From: Erysipelotrichaceae bacterium
GTDB lineage: Bacteria > Bacillota_I > Bacilli_A > Erysipelotrichales > Erysipelotrichaceae
Reading direction: 5' to 3'
Length of the DNA stretch: 64,000 nucleotides
Assembly: GCA_017454765.1 (NCBI GenBank)
Contig: JAFTCJ010000020.1
Coordinates: 50,323 to 114,322, forward strand
Shown here: positions 1 through 7,934 of the stretch, piece after piece
Numbering within the stretch: the stretch's first letter is position 1
Layout: every line of letters begins with the position of its first letter
Position numbers and translations under genes: made by a program
Notes under the pieces: model-generated
Databases searched by the model: none
What the model was told of the DNA's origin: nothing
Seen by the model: the letters and a program-made list of their open reading frames with translations, nothing else

Positions 1-1
1 T

Positions 2-811
2 TTGAGTGTGATGGATATTTTCTGCCGCAATGGCTATACGGTGAGCGTCTATGTCACCCAGAAGGCGAACGATGCCTATGAGTATCTGATGAAAAACAGG
101 GTCCGTTACGATGTGATCTGTGTTTTCGGCGGCGACGGAACGATGAACGAGGTCACCAATGCTTTGATGCGCAGGGATGACAAACCTCTTCTGGGTTACT
201 TCCCCAGCGGGACGATGAATGATTTCGGATCCAACTTCGATCTGGGAAATGATTTCAAAAAGATCGCCGAGCGGATCTGCGAAGGCAATGTACGGGAATT
301 CGATGTCGGCAGATTCAACGACCGTTACTTCAATTATGTGGCGGCGTTCGGTGCCATGTGCGATGTGCCGTTTACGACGGACAGAGAGTCCAAGGAGACC
401 TGGGGCAATATCGCCTATATCCTGGAGGGCATCTCCAAGCTTCCGGAAGTCAGAGAACACAAAGTGAAGTATACGGTCAACGGGAAAGAGTATAAGAAGA
501 ACGTACTGTTCGGTCTGATCTATTCCGGCAACAGAGTCGCTGGGATGGAACTGGAGGACAAGAAGAATTCAAGGATCGATGACGGTGTCTTCAATGTGCT
601 GATCGTGGATTATGTGCCGACGGTGTTCAATGCGCCGGACCTGCTTTCTACGATCCTGCAGCAGAAGCGCTACATCCACCGCTTCCATACCGACCGGATC
701 TCACTGGAATTTGAAGACGATGTCATCTGGACGCTGGACGGTGAAGAGGCGAAAGTCAAAAACAAAGCGGAAATAACGATCACAAACAAAGCACTCAGGA
801 TACTTGCCTGA
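2..811 (+). CDS. Diacylglycerol kinase family lipid kinase (5' end outside window)
   Basis: This is an ATP-dependent lipid kinase of the DagK/YegS family, which phosphorylates diacylglycerol or a related lipid at the inner face of the membrane. The nucleotide-binding loop GGDGTMNEV is visible near residue 44, followed by the family pattern GYFPSGTMNDFG. The N-terminal strand expected before this loop is incomplete and the frame is open to the left edge, so the true start lies outside the window; 269 residues are seen against roughly 290-310 for the family. The stop codon sits inside the stem of the following terminator. The exact lipid substrate cannot be told from sequence. Confidence 0.85.
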   Translation: MSVMDIFCRNGYTVSVYVTQKANDAYEYLMKNRVRYDVICVFGGDGTMNEVTNALMRRDDKPLLGYFPSGTMNDFGSNFDLGNDFKKIAERICEGNVREFDVGRFNDRYFNYVAAFGAMCDVPFTTDRESKETWGNIAYILEGISKLPEVREHKVKYTVNGKEYKKNVLFGLIYSGNRVAGMELEDKKNSRIDDGVFNVLIVDYVPTVFNAPDLLSTILQQKRYIHRFHTDRISLEFEDDVIWTLDGEEAKVKNKAEITITNKALRILA

Positions 812-820
812 GTGCTTTTT
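789..820 (+). terminator. Intrinsic terminator after the lipid kinase
   Basis: An 11-bp stem (789-799 with 807-817) with a 7-nt loop is followed by T residues. The kinase stop codon (809-811) lies within the right arm. The GNAT gene converges on it from the other side. Confidence 0.85.
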
Positions 821-1230
821 CAGATAACGATGTCGTAGTAATCATAATCGTCATGATCAGAAAAGCCTTCCTTCTTCCAGAAGGAGAGTCCTATCTCGTT
901 GTTTCTGTAGACAAAGAGTCCGGCTTTGCCGATGCCTTCTTCTTTCAGGGCTCCCATGGCTTTTTCGCACAGTGCTGTGCCGATGCCTCTTCGCCGGTAT
1001 TGCCTGTCCACGGCAAGATGGTGCAGAGTCCCTCTTCTGCCGTCATGTCCGGCCATGATAACGCCGACGATCTTACCGTCTCTTTCTTCGACAAAACAGG
1101 TGGAAGGATTGCGCTGCAGGTATTTTTCAATGCCTTCACGGGATTCATCGATATCGTTGATATCCACTCCTTCACAGCTTTTCCACAGGCGGTAGATCTG
1201 AGGATAGTCCTCGATTCTTAACGGGCGCAT
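820..1230 (-). CDS. GNAT family N-acetyltransferase
   Basis: A 136-residue GCN5-related acetyltransferase that would move an acetyl group from acetyl-CoA to an amine. The acetyl-CoA loop is clear: HHLAVDRQYRRRGIGTALCE (motif A, R/QxxGxG/A) near residues 70-90, preceded by the beta strand GVIMAGHDG. The ATG at 1230 has a GAGGAG ribosome binding site. It is monocistronic apart from a possible 16-codon ORF that overlaps its start, and it converges with the lipid kinase. Substrate unknown; the length is normal for a single-domain GNAT. Confidence 0.88.
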   Translation of the reverse strand: MRPLRIEDYPQIYRLWKSCEGVDINDIDESREGIEKYLQRNPSTCFVEERDGKIVGVIMAGHDGRRGTLHHLAVDRQYRRRGIGTALCEKAMGALKEEGIGKAGLFVYRNNEIGLSFWKKEGFSDHDDYDYYDIVI

Positions 1231-1268
1231 GATGTCTCCTCATCAACGAAAAAAACAAGTGTTCTCAT
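1218..1268 (-). CDS. Possible 16-codon upstream ORF overlapping the GNAT start
   Basis: An ATG at 1268 with a good AAAGGATG ribosome binding site opens a 16-residue frame (starts MRTLVFFVDE) whose TAA overlaps codons 3-4 of the GNAT gene. The arrangement resembles a translationally coupled leader ORF. There is no homology evidence; it could be chance. Confidence 0.3.
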   Translation of the reverse strand: MRTLVFFVDEETSCAR

Positions 1269-1385
1269 AATTCATCCTTTCAAACAAATAACAAGATCAC
1301 CAAATGTCTGTATGATAAGCTTACTGCTTTGGCACTTCTATGCATCTATTGTATCATTTTTGTTTTTTGTAAGACAGGTATACAA

Positions 1386-1411
1386 AAAGAAGGACTTTAC
1401 GTCCTTCTTTC
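1386..1411 (-). terminator. Terminator of the DUF937 gene
   Basis: A perfect 10-bp stem (1386-1395 with 1401-1410) with a 5-nt loop lies downstream of the DUF937 gene. Read on the minus strand it is followed by a T-rich tract. The stretch between here and the GNAT gene (1269-1385) holds the probable GNAT promoter, with TGATACAAT on the minus strand near 1350 as an extended -10. Confidence 0.7.
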
Positions 1412-1433
1412 GTGAAATATCTTTTGTTTACGA

Positions 1434-2132
1434 TTATTTCATCAGAGCCGTCAGCAGGCTTAACAGTTCTGTACCGTTGGACTGCTGAGCTGTCGGCTTC
1501 TTGCCGGAAGTGCCGGCACCGAGCAGAGAGCCCAAGAGGTCCAGACCGGTGTTGGAAGACTGCTGCTGTGTTGCACCTGTTAAGAGCGAACCGAGCAGAC
1601 CTGCAGCCGGGTTGGAGTTGACATTGGATACGCTTCCGCCGCCGAGCAGACCGGCCAGGTCGGAGAGGTCGATGCCGTCAGAGAGGTCGACTTTCGGTGA
1701 CTGCTGGGGTTTCGGTTTTGCAGCAGTGGCTGTCGTAGCTGTGCTTAATGAGTTGAGCAGAGCCGGAGCAATGCTGTTGAGGACAGCGTTGACTTCCTTG
1801 GAGGACAGACCTGTTTCATTAGCCAGGTTGCTGATGACAGATTTCTGATCGGAACCCAGGATGTGGGCGATAATCTTGGCACCGTCAGTGGAGTCGCCGT
1901 TCTTGATCTGCTGGGAAACTGTCTGTGTGCTGGTATGCTGTGTCAGAGCGGAAAGCAGGGAAGAAGCGCCGTCTTTCTTGGATGCATTCTTTGTCATATA
2001 AGTGATCAGAAGAGGTACAGCCATCATCAGAAGCTTGGAAATACCGTTTGAAGATACGCCAGTCTTCTTGGAAGTAGCGTTAATGGACTCATTTGAAGTC
2101 AATGTACCTAATAATAATTGCAATAGATTCAT
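1434..2132 (-). CDS. DUF937 domain-containing protein
   Basis: A 232-residue protein matching the DUF937 (YidB-like) pattern: an N-terminal segment with ISKLLMMAVPLLITYM and a repeated helical body containing SKEVNAVLNSIAPALLNSL. The C-terminal half is rich in Gly, Ser, Gln and Leu with repeated GLLGSLL-type units and looks poorly ordered. There is no signal peptide. Of two adjacent ATGs the one at 2132 gives the long frame, with AAGGAG about 9 nt upstream. It stands alone, divergent from the ABC exporter. The biochemical function of the family is not established. Confidence 0.75.
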   Translation of the reverse strand: MNLLQLLLGTLTSNESINATSKKTGVSSNGISKLLMMAVPLLITYMTKNASKKDGASSLLSALTQHTSTQTVSQQIKNGDSTDGAKIIAHILGSDQKSVISNLANETGLSSKEVNAVLNSIAPALLNSLSTATTATAAKPKPQQSPKVDLSDGIDLSDLAGLLGGGSVSNVNSNPAAGLLGSLLTGATQQQSSNTGLDLLGSLLGAGTSGKKPTAQQSNGTELLSLLTALMK

Positions 2133-2262
2133 TCATTATTCTCCTTACTATTGATAATATTATTTTAAACCTTTTTTATTTCAGTGGGAATATTTTGATT
2201 CTCATGAGAAAGATAATGCTTTTTTTGAGCAATCCGGACCGCTATGAATGGCTAAATTATGG

Positions 2263-2268
2263 TAATAT
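2263..2268 (+). promoter_or_regulatory. Extended -10 element directly before the ABC exporter start
   Basis: TGGTAATAT (extended -10, hexamer 2263-2268) ends 6 nt before the ATG at 2275, and no ribosome binding site separates them. This would place transcription start at or next to the start codon. The rest of 2133-2262 is AT-rich with a 12-bp palindrome TTCTCATGAGAA at 2199-2210 that could be an operator. Confidence 0.45.
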
Positions 2269-2274
2269 TTTAGT

Positions 2275-4011
2275 ATGTTCAAACTGCTGAAGAAATATAC
2301 ACAGGACGGATGGTGGGCTACATTGTTAGGCCCGTTTTTTACAGTGCTGGAGGTATATGTCGCTGCCAGGATCCCTTTAGTCATGTCAGACATCATCGAC
2401 CAGGGCATCTACGGCCTGAACGGTGACATGGATTATATCTGGAACAAGGGTCTGCAGATGGTGGAACTGGCGCTTTTGGGCGTGGTCTTCGGTGCCAGTT
2501 CTGGTCTGTTTTCATCGATCGCTTCGACCAGGTTCATCAGGAATATCCGCTATGCGATGTTTTCAAAGATACAGGAATACAGCTTTGAGAATATCGAGAA
2601 ATATCCGGTCCCGACAGTCGTCATGCGTCTGACAACAGATATGAGGATGTTAAGAATGGCATATGTCAGTATCGTCAGGATGCTGATCAGGGCGCCTTTC
2701 AACCTGGTACTGAGCGCATATTTTGTTTTTACGCTGAATCCCAGACTGGCGATGATCTTCGCACTGGCGATTCCGATCCTGCTGATCGGTCTGGTGGTGA
2801 TCCATCAGAAGGCGCATCCGCGTTTCCGCCAGATGATGTACAAATTCGATGCGCTGGATGCCAATCTGGAAGAGAATATCGACGGCATCCGTGTGGTCAA
2901 GACTTTTGTCAGGGAAGACTATGAGAACGGCAAGTTCATCGATTCTTCCGACGGTGTCATGAAGGCGCAGCGTCATGCCGAGAATATCGTCATCCTCAAC
3001 AGACCTTTCTTTGAACTGGTCATGTATGCCTGCATGATCGCGATCGCCTGGTTCGGCGGACGCGATGTCATTGCCGGAGAGATGACGACCGGCAATTTCA
3101 TGGCTTATCTCTCCTATATCAGAGCTATCCTGTTCTCACTGCTGATGATCTCCAATGTCTATCTGCAGATCGTCATGGCCCAGACTTCGGTCGACCGTGC
3201 AAACGAGATCCTGGATGAAGAGCCAAAGGTCAGGGACAATGATGCGGACGAGGATCTTCAGGTGGAAGAGGGAAGCATCGAATTCAGGAACGTTTCTTTC
3301 AAGTACTCCGATGATGCGCAGAACAATGTACTGAGCGACATCGATCTGAAGATCGAAGCCGGTGAAGTCATCGGCATCCTGGGTCCGACGGGTTCTTCAA
3401 AGACGACACTGGTTCAGCTGATCCCGCGTCTTTACGATGTCAGTCAGGGTGAAGTTCTGGTCAGCGGCCACAACGTAAAGGAATACAAGCTGCACAACCT
3501 GCGCGAAGCTGTCGCCATGGTCTTACAGAAGAATACGCTGTTCTCCGGAACGATCGAGGAGAATATGAAGTGGGGCAATCCCGATGCGAGCCACGAAGAG
3601 GTCGTCGAAGCCTGTAAATATGCACAGGCCGATGATTTCATCGAGGCGATGCCGAAGAAATATGAGACCGAACTGGGTCAGGGCGGCGTCAATGTTTCCG
3701 GCGGTCAGAAGCAGAGGCTGTGTATCGCCAGAGCGCTGATGAAGCATCCCAAGATCATCATCCTGGATGACTCGACCAGTGCGGTCGATACCGATACCGA
3801 CCACAGGATACAGCTGGCTTTGAAAGAGAAGCTCGGCGGCATGACGACGATCATCATCGCCCAGCGTGTCGCTTCGGTCAAGGAAGCCAACAGGATCATC
3901 ATCATGAATGACGGCAGGATCGAAGATATCGGCAATCATGACGAGCTGATGAAACGCAACGAGGTCTATCGCGATCTTTACAATACACAGATGGAAGGAG
4001 CGCTGGAATAA
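2275..4011 (+). CDS. ABC exporter half-transporter, degenerate-site subunit
   Basis: A 578-residue fused permease-ATPase (six-helix ABC exporter domain, then a nucleotide-binding domain from about residue 330). It would pair with the next gene to form a heterodimeric exporter of the BmrCD/LmrCD/TM287-288 type in the inner membrane. Walker A reads GPTGSSKTT (about residue 369; Ser replaces the usual Gly before Lys). The signature is VSGGQ near 473. Walker B ends LDDSTSAVD, with Asp at the usual catalytic Glu position, which marks the non-hydrolysing site contributor of asymmetric exporters. The stop and the next start overlap at 4011. Substrate unknown; drugs, peptides or lipids are all possible. 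Confidence 0.9.
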   Translation: MFKLLKKYTQDGWWATLLGPFFTVLEVYVAARIPLVMSDIIDQGIYGLNGDMDYIWNKGLQMVELALLGVVFGASSGLFSSIASTRFIRNIRYAMFSKIQEYSFENIEKYPVPTVVMRLTTDMRMLRMAYVSIVRMLIRAPFNLVLSAYFVFTLNPRLAMIFALAIPILLIGLVVIHQKAHPRFRQMMYKFDALDANLEENIDGIRVVKTFVREDYENGKFIDSSDGVMKAQRHAENIVILNRPFFELVMYACMIAIAWFGGRDVIAGEMTTGNFMAYLSYIRAILFSLLMISNVYLQIVMAQTSVDRANEILDEEPKVRDNDADEDLQVEEGSIEFRNVSFKYSDDAQNNVLSDIDLKIEAGEVIGILGPTGSSKTTLVQLIPRLYDVSQGEVLVSGHNVKEYKLHNLREAVAMVLQKNTLFSGTIEENMKWGNPDASHEEVVEACKYAQADDFIEAMPKKYETELGQGGVNVSGGQKQRLCIARALMKHPKIIILDDSTSAVDTDTDHRIQLALKEKLGGMTTIIIAQRVASVKEANRIIIMNDGRIEDIGNHDELMKRNEVYRDLYNTQMEGALE

Positions 4012-5900
4012 TGGCAGACACAGGATACAGACAGCTCAGGACTTCCAGAGCCAACGACGTTCTGGGAACGATCGCCAAGACGTTCTCCTATATCTCCGGA
4101 CGCTTCAGATGGCAGTTCATCTTTGCAATCCTTTTCACGATGCTTTCATCTCTGACGGGTGTCATCAGTTCCTATCTGTTCACCCCGATCATCAATAACT
4201 ACATCGTTCCTTACATCGGTCAGGAGAACCCCGATCTGAGCGGATTCATCGGCATGCTGGGAGTGATGATCGCCGTATACGGCGGCGGACTGATCGCTTC
4301 CTATGCCTTCTCCAAGCTGATTTCGGTCGTTTCCACCGGCATGCTCAACAACATGAGACAGGATCTGTTCAGGGTCATGGAAAAACTGCCGGTGAGATTC
4401 TTCGATTCCAGGACACACGGCGAGGTCATGAACTACTATACCAACGACATCGATACAATACGTCCGATGATCGCCGACGGTTTCCCGACACTGATCACGA
4501 CGATGATCACGATCATCGGCTGCTTCGCTTTCATGTTTGCGCTGAATCTGCGTCTGGCGCTGGTCATGCTGGGATTCCTCATCGTCACGTTCTTTGTGAC
4601 CTACTTCCTGGCAAAAGGATCAAGATCAACTTTTGCCGATCTGCAAAGACAGATCTCCAACATCAACGGCTACACGCAGGAGATGTTCTCGGGCCAGAAG
4701 GTCATCAAGGTCTTCAATCACGAGAAGGAGACACTGGACGGTTTCGTCGATTTCAACAATAAACTTTATGATTATTCGCTCAAGACTAATGCCTATGCAT
4801 CGGTGCTGATGCCGATCAATGCCAACCTGGCTTACATCGCCTATGCGATCGTTTCGGTCATCGGCGGCAGGATGTGCATCAACGGCACCATGCGGATAGG
4901 CGATCTGGCTTCCTTCCTGCTGTTTGTCAGGCAGTTTGCCGGACCGATCTCCAATCTCTCGCAGCAGTTCAACGGCATCATGATGTCGCTGGCCGGTGCG
5001 GAAAGAGTCTTCGATCTCATGGACAAGGAGAGCGAGCTGGATTACGGCATCATCGAGCTGGTCAATGTCAGAAAGGACAGCGAAGAGCTGATCGAGACAG
5101 ATGAGAAGACCGACCGCTGGGCCTGGAAGATCCCTATCGAACCGCCCAAGTATGTCGAACTTAAGGGCGATATCCGTCTGAATAATGTCACTTTCCGCTA
5201 TGAGGAAGGAAAGGATATCCTTAAGAATATCTCTCTGTATGCCAAGCCGGGTCAGAAGATCGCTTTCGTCGGTTCCACCGGTGCCGGCAAGACAACGATC
5301 ACCAACCTGATCAACCGTTTCTATGACGTGGAGGATCAGGAAGGCATGATCACTTTCGACGGCATTCCGATCAAGGAGATCAGAAAGGATGATCTCAGAA
5401 GATCGGTCGGCGTGGTCTTGCAGGATACGAACCTGTTCTCCGGAACGATCATGGACAATATCCGTTACGGCAGACTGAATGCGAGTGATGAAGACTGCAT
5501 CGCCGCCGCCAGGATCGCCAATGCGGATTCTTTCATCGAAAGACTTCCGCAGGGATACCAGACGGTACTCAGTTCCAACGGTTCCAACCTTTCCCAGGGC
5601 CAGAGACAGCTTTTGAACATCGCCAGATGTGCAGTTGCCGATCCTCCGGTCATGGTGCTGGACGAAGCGACGTCATCCATCGATACCCATACCGAGAAGA
5701 TGATCGAGAAGGGCATGGATGAACTGATGAGGGGTCGTACGACTTTCGTCATCGCCCACAGGCTTTCAACGGTCAGGAATGCGGATGCGATCATCGTTCT
5801 GGAACACGGCGAGATCATCGAGAGAGGAAACCATGATGATCTGATCGCCCAGAAGGGCCGTTATTATCAGCTTTATACAGGTAAAGCGGAGCTGGATTAA
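4011..5900 (+). CDS. ABC exporter half-transporter, catalytic subunit
   Basis: A 629-residue partner of the preceding subunit with the same permease-ATPase layout. Its motifs are canonical: Walker A GSTGAGKTT near residue 421, signature LSQGQ near 525, Walker B VLDEATSSID near 547 with the catalytic Glu, and the switch His in VIAHRLSTV. An extra segment of about 35 residues (around 345-380, containing DRWAWKIP) sits between the transmembrane and ATPase domains, as in many second subunits of heterodimeric exporters. It starts at the last base of the upstream stop, so the two are translationally coupled. Substrate unknown. Confidence 0.9.
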   Translation: MADTGYRQLRTSRANDVLGTIAKTFSYISGRFRWQFIFAILFTMLSSLTGVISSYLFTPIINNYIVPYIGQENPDLSGFIGMLGVMIAVYGGGLIASYAFSKLISVVSTGMLNNMRQDLFRVMEKLPVRFFDSRTHGEVMNYYTNDIDTIRPMIADGFPTLITTMITIIGCFAFMFALNLRLALVMLGFLIVTFFVTYFLAKGSRSTFADLQRQISNINGYTQEMFSGQKVIKVFNHEKETLDGFVDFNNKLYDYSLKTNAYASVLMPINANLAYIAYAIVSVIGGRMCINGTMRIGDLASFLLFVRQFAGPISNLSQQFNGIMMSLAGAERVFDLMDKESELDYGIIELVNVRKDSEELIETDEKTDRWAWKIPIEPPKYVELKGDIRLNNVTFRYEEGKDILKNISLYAKPGQKIAFVGSTGAGKTTITNLINRFYDVEDQEGMITFDGIPIKEIRKDDLRRSVGVVLQDTNLFSGTIMDNIRYGRLNASDEDCIAAARIANADSFIERLPQGYQTVLSSNGSNLSQGQRQLLNIARCAVADPPVMVLDEATSSIDTHTEKMIEKGMDELMRGRTTFVIAHRLSTVRNADAIIVLEHGEIIERGNHDDLIAQKGRYYQLYTGKAELD

Positions 5901-5907
5901 AAAATAC

Positions 5908-5935
5908 TTTACTTTACGTAAAAAAGCTGTAAAAT
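5908..5935 (+). promoter_or_regulatory. Probable promoter of tRNA-Pro
   Basis: TTTACT (5908-5913) and TAAAAT (5930-5935) are spaced by 16 bp, about 27 nt before the tRNA. Confidence 0.45.
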
Positions 5936-5962
5936 AAAGAAGCAATCAAAAGGATATGTTAT

Positions 5963-6039
5963 CAGGGTGTAGCTCAGCTTGGTAGAGCGCTTGCTTCGGG
6001 TGTAAGAGGCCAAGAGTTCGAATCTCTTCACCCTGACCA
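5963..6039 (+). tRNA. tRNA-Pro (CGG)
   Basis: The full cloverleaf is present: acceptor CAGGGTG/CACCCTG, D-arm GCTC/GAGC, anticodon stem CTTGC/GTAAG around loop TTCGGGT (anticodon CGG), T-arm AAGAG/CTCTT with loop TTCGAAT, discriminator A, and an encoded CCA (6037-6039). The gene is bracketed by an 11-bp inverted repeat (about 5948-5958 and 6038-6048) that runs into a T tract. Confidence 0.96.
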
Positions 6040-6082
6040 TATCCTTTTTGTTTTGTTCTATAATATAGGATGGGAGATTGAA

Positions 6083-6928
6083 ATGGCGAAAACAGGACTG
6101 GTCATGGAAGGGGGAGGGCTGCGCGGCGTATTCACTGCCGGCGCTGTCGACTGCTTCCTTGATAAAAACATCGTGTTCGATTATGTGATCGGAGTTTCAG
6201 CGGGTGCCTGCAACGCTTTTTCCTATGTCGGAAACAAGAGAGGCTATGTCCGTTCCTGCATGATACAGAAGGATCCCTTCAATGCCTTCTGGGGCGTTCC
6301 GCAGATGGTGGAGTCCCACAAGTTCGTCGATCTGGATAAGGTCTTCTATGAGTATACGCAGCAGTACGGTTTTGACTACAATCAGTTTGTTGCCAGCCCG
6401 ATGGAGTGGGAGATGGTCGTTTCCAACATCGAGACCGGCAAGCCGGAATACATGTCCACGCATGTGGTCGAGGAAGCGCAGATCTTAGGCAAGGCATCCT
6501 GTTCGATGCCCGGCTTCACTGATCCGGTCGATATCAACGGACATCTGTATCTGGACGGCGGTATCTGCGATTCGATCCCGGTGGAAAGAGCCTTGGACAA
6601 GGGCTGTGACCGGCTGGTCATCGTCCTGACCAGGAAGAAGGGCAATTACTCAAAGATCAACGATGCGGCAATGGCGATCTTCCGCAGGATCTACAGCGCC
6701 TATCCCGAATTCGTCAAAGCACTGGAACAGCGCAGCGATCTTTATAAGGAACAGGTCGCACTTGCGGAAAAGCTGGAAGAGGAAGGCAAAGCTCTCATCA
6801 TCCGTCCCACCATGCAGGAGATCAGCAGGTTTGAGTCCAAAGAGGATGAACTGCTGATGTCTTACTACCACGGCTATACCAAGGCAAAGGAATATATCGA
6901 GACGATAAAGTCTTACCTGTCAAGATAG
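6083..6928 (+). CDS. Patatin-like phospholipase family protein
   Basis: A predicted serine acyl hydrolase of the patatin family (RssA/YjjU-like), 281 residues. It shows the oxyanion loop EGGGLRGVF near the N-terminus, the nucleophile elbow GVSAG near residue 42, and the Asp of the Ser-Asp dyad in LDGGICDS near 155. The ATG at 6083 is chosen because the homologous region begins directly with MAKTGLVMEGGG and GGGAG lies upstream; a longer frame from 6053 would run back into the tRNA-Pro flank. It is the first gene of a run with an XpaC-like protein and pyruvate kinase. Likely acts on phospholipid or lysophospholipid; substrate not determined. Confidence 0.9.
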   Translation: MAKTGLVMEGGGLRGVFTAGAVDCFLDKNIVFDYVIGVSAGACNAFSYVGNKRGYVRSCMIQKDPFNAFWGVPQMVESHKFVDLDKVFYEYTQQYGFDYNQFVASPMEWEMVVSNIETGKPEYMSTHVVEEAQILGKASCSMPGFTDPVDINGHLYLDGGICDSIPVERALDKGCDRLVIVLTRKKGNYSKINDAAMAIFRRIYSAYPEFVKALEQRSDLYKEQVALAEKLEEEGKALIIRPTMQEISRFESKEDELLMSYYHGYTKAKEYIETIKSYLSR

Positions 6929-6938
6929 AGGAAACAGT

Positions 6939-7922
6939 ATGAACGAAGAAAGAAACAAGAGTTCGGGTACATTATCCTTATTTATCAAAGCGGCGTTTTT
7001 CATGATCACACTGCTTCTGATCCTGGCACTGCTTACTTCAGCCAAGACCGGCATCAGTCTCTTTGACAGTCAGATCAGGTCTTTCCTGACGACGATCCTG
7101 ATCATGTCGTTAGTCATACTCGGCGTTCTGGCGCTGGGTGTGATCACGGCAGCTCTGGTCATGGGAAAGAATACGCCGGTCAGCAGCAGGAGCACACTGA
7201 TCAAAGACAATACCCTGAAATATGATGTGACTGATGAAAAAGGCAAAAAGAGGAAGAAGACGATCGATATCCGCAAGATCGATGATTTCTTAAGTCAGTA
7301 TTCCGAGCTTTACATGGTCAAAGATACCAGGATGCACAAAGAGGATAAAAAGGGCAAGTCCAATGCCAATACCCTGATCGTCACAAAGTCTGACGGTTCC
7401 GAGCTTTCCATGAGAAAACTCAACAACGAGGATCCTGTCCTGTATGATCAGATCTGTGCGTTCTTAGACAAGATCAAGGACAAGGATGCGATCAATCTCT
7501 CGTTCCGCATGCGCACATATGCAGTGGAAGAAAATCTGCTGATCGAAGGAAATGAAGCGATCACTTCCATGAAATCACTGAGAAGACAGGTAAGCGACAG
7601 GGAAGTCAAGGCAAAGATCGATACGACGATCGAAAAGATCAGAGAAGGCGAGACCAGGATCGAGGGCAATGTCGATAAGCTCAGAAGGCTCTACGATCAT
7701 TATCTGCCGATGCTCAACGGGATCATTTCCAATTTCATCACCCTGGAGTCCCATGACAAGAAGATCGTCAGCATCTTGCAGGCAAAGAATCAGCTTCTGG
7801 AGACTTTCGATCTGATTAATGCAGCTTTTGATTCGATCGGATCAAAAGAAGAGACATTCGAGCAGCTGGAGGCCAGCGTGCAGACAGCGAATGCCTATCT
7901 GAACAAAGAGAGTACACAATAA
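6939..7922 (+). CDS. Membrane protein with an XpaC-like C-terminal helical domain
   Basis: A 327-residue protein with two transmembrane helices near residues 13-33 and 48-72, then a charged cytoplasmic part. The last 130 residues are helical and resemble the XpaC family (named for a 5-bromo-4-chloroindolyl phosphate hydrolysis phenotype), including a KLRRLYDHYLPMLNGI segment similar to the family's RRFLNYYLP core. RBS AGAGGAAA precedes the ATG. It sits 10 bp after the patatin gene and 12 bp before pyk. The molecular role is unknown, and the family assignment rests on pattern recognition. Confidence 0.55.
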   Translation: MNEERNKSSGTLSLFIKAAFFMITLLLILALLTSAKTGISLFDSQIRSFLTTILIMSLVILGVLALGVITAALVMGKNTPVSSRSTLIKDNTLKYDVTDEKGKKRKKTIDIRKIDDFLSQYSELYMVKDTRMHKEDKKGKSNANTLIVTKSDGSELSMRKLNNEDPVLYDQICAFLDKIKDKDAINLSFRMRTYAVEENLLIEGNEAITSMKSLRRQVSDREVKAKIDTTIEKIREGETRIEGNVDKLRRLYDHYLPMLNGIISNFITLESHDKKIVSILQAKNQLLETFDLINAAFDSIGSKEETFEQLEASVQTANAYLNKESTQ

Positions 7923-7934
7923 AGGAGATAGATT

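Noticed and set aside
2199..2210. Palindrome TTCTCATGAGAA as an operator
   Set aside because: Only one copy and no known regulator nearby; kept as a remark in the promoter entry.
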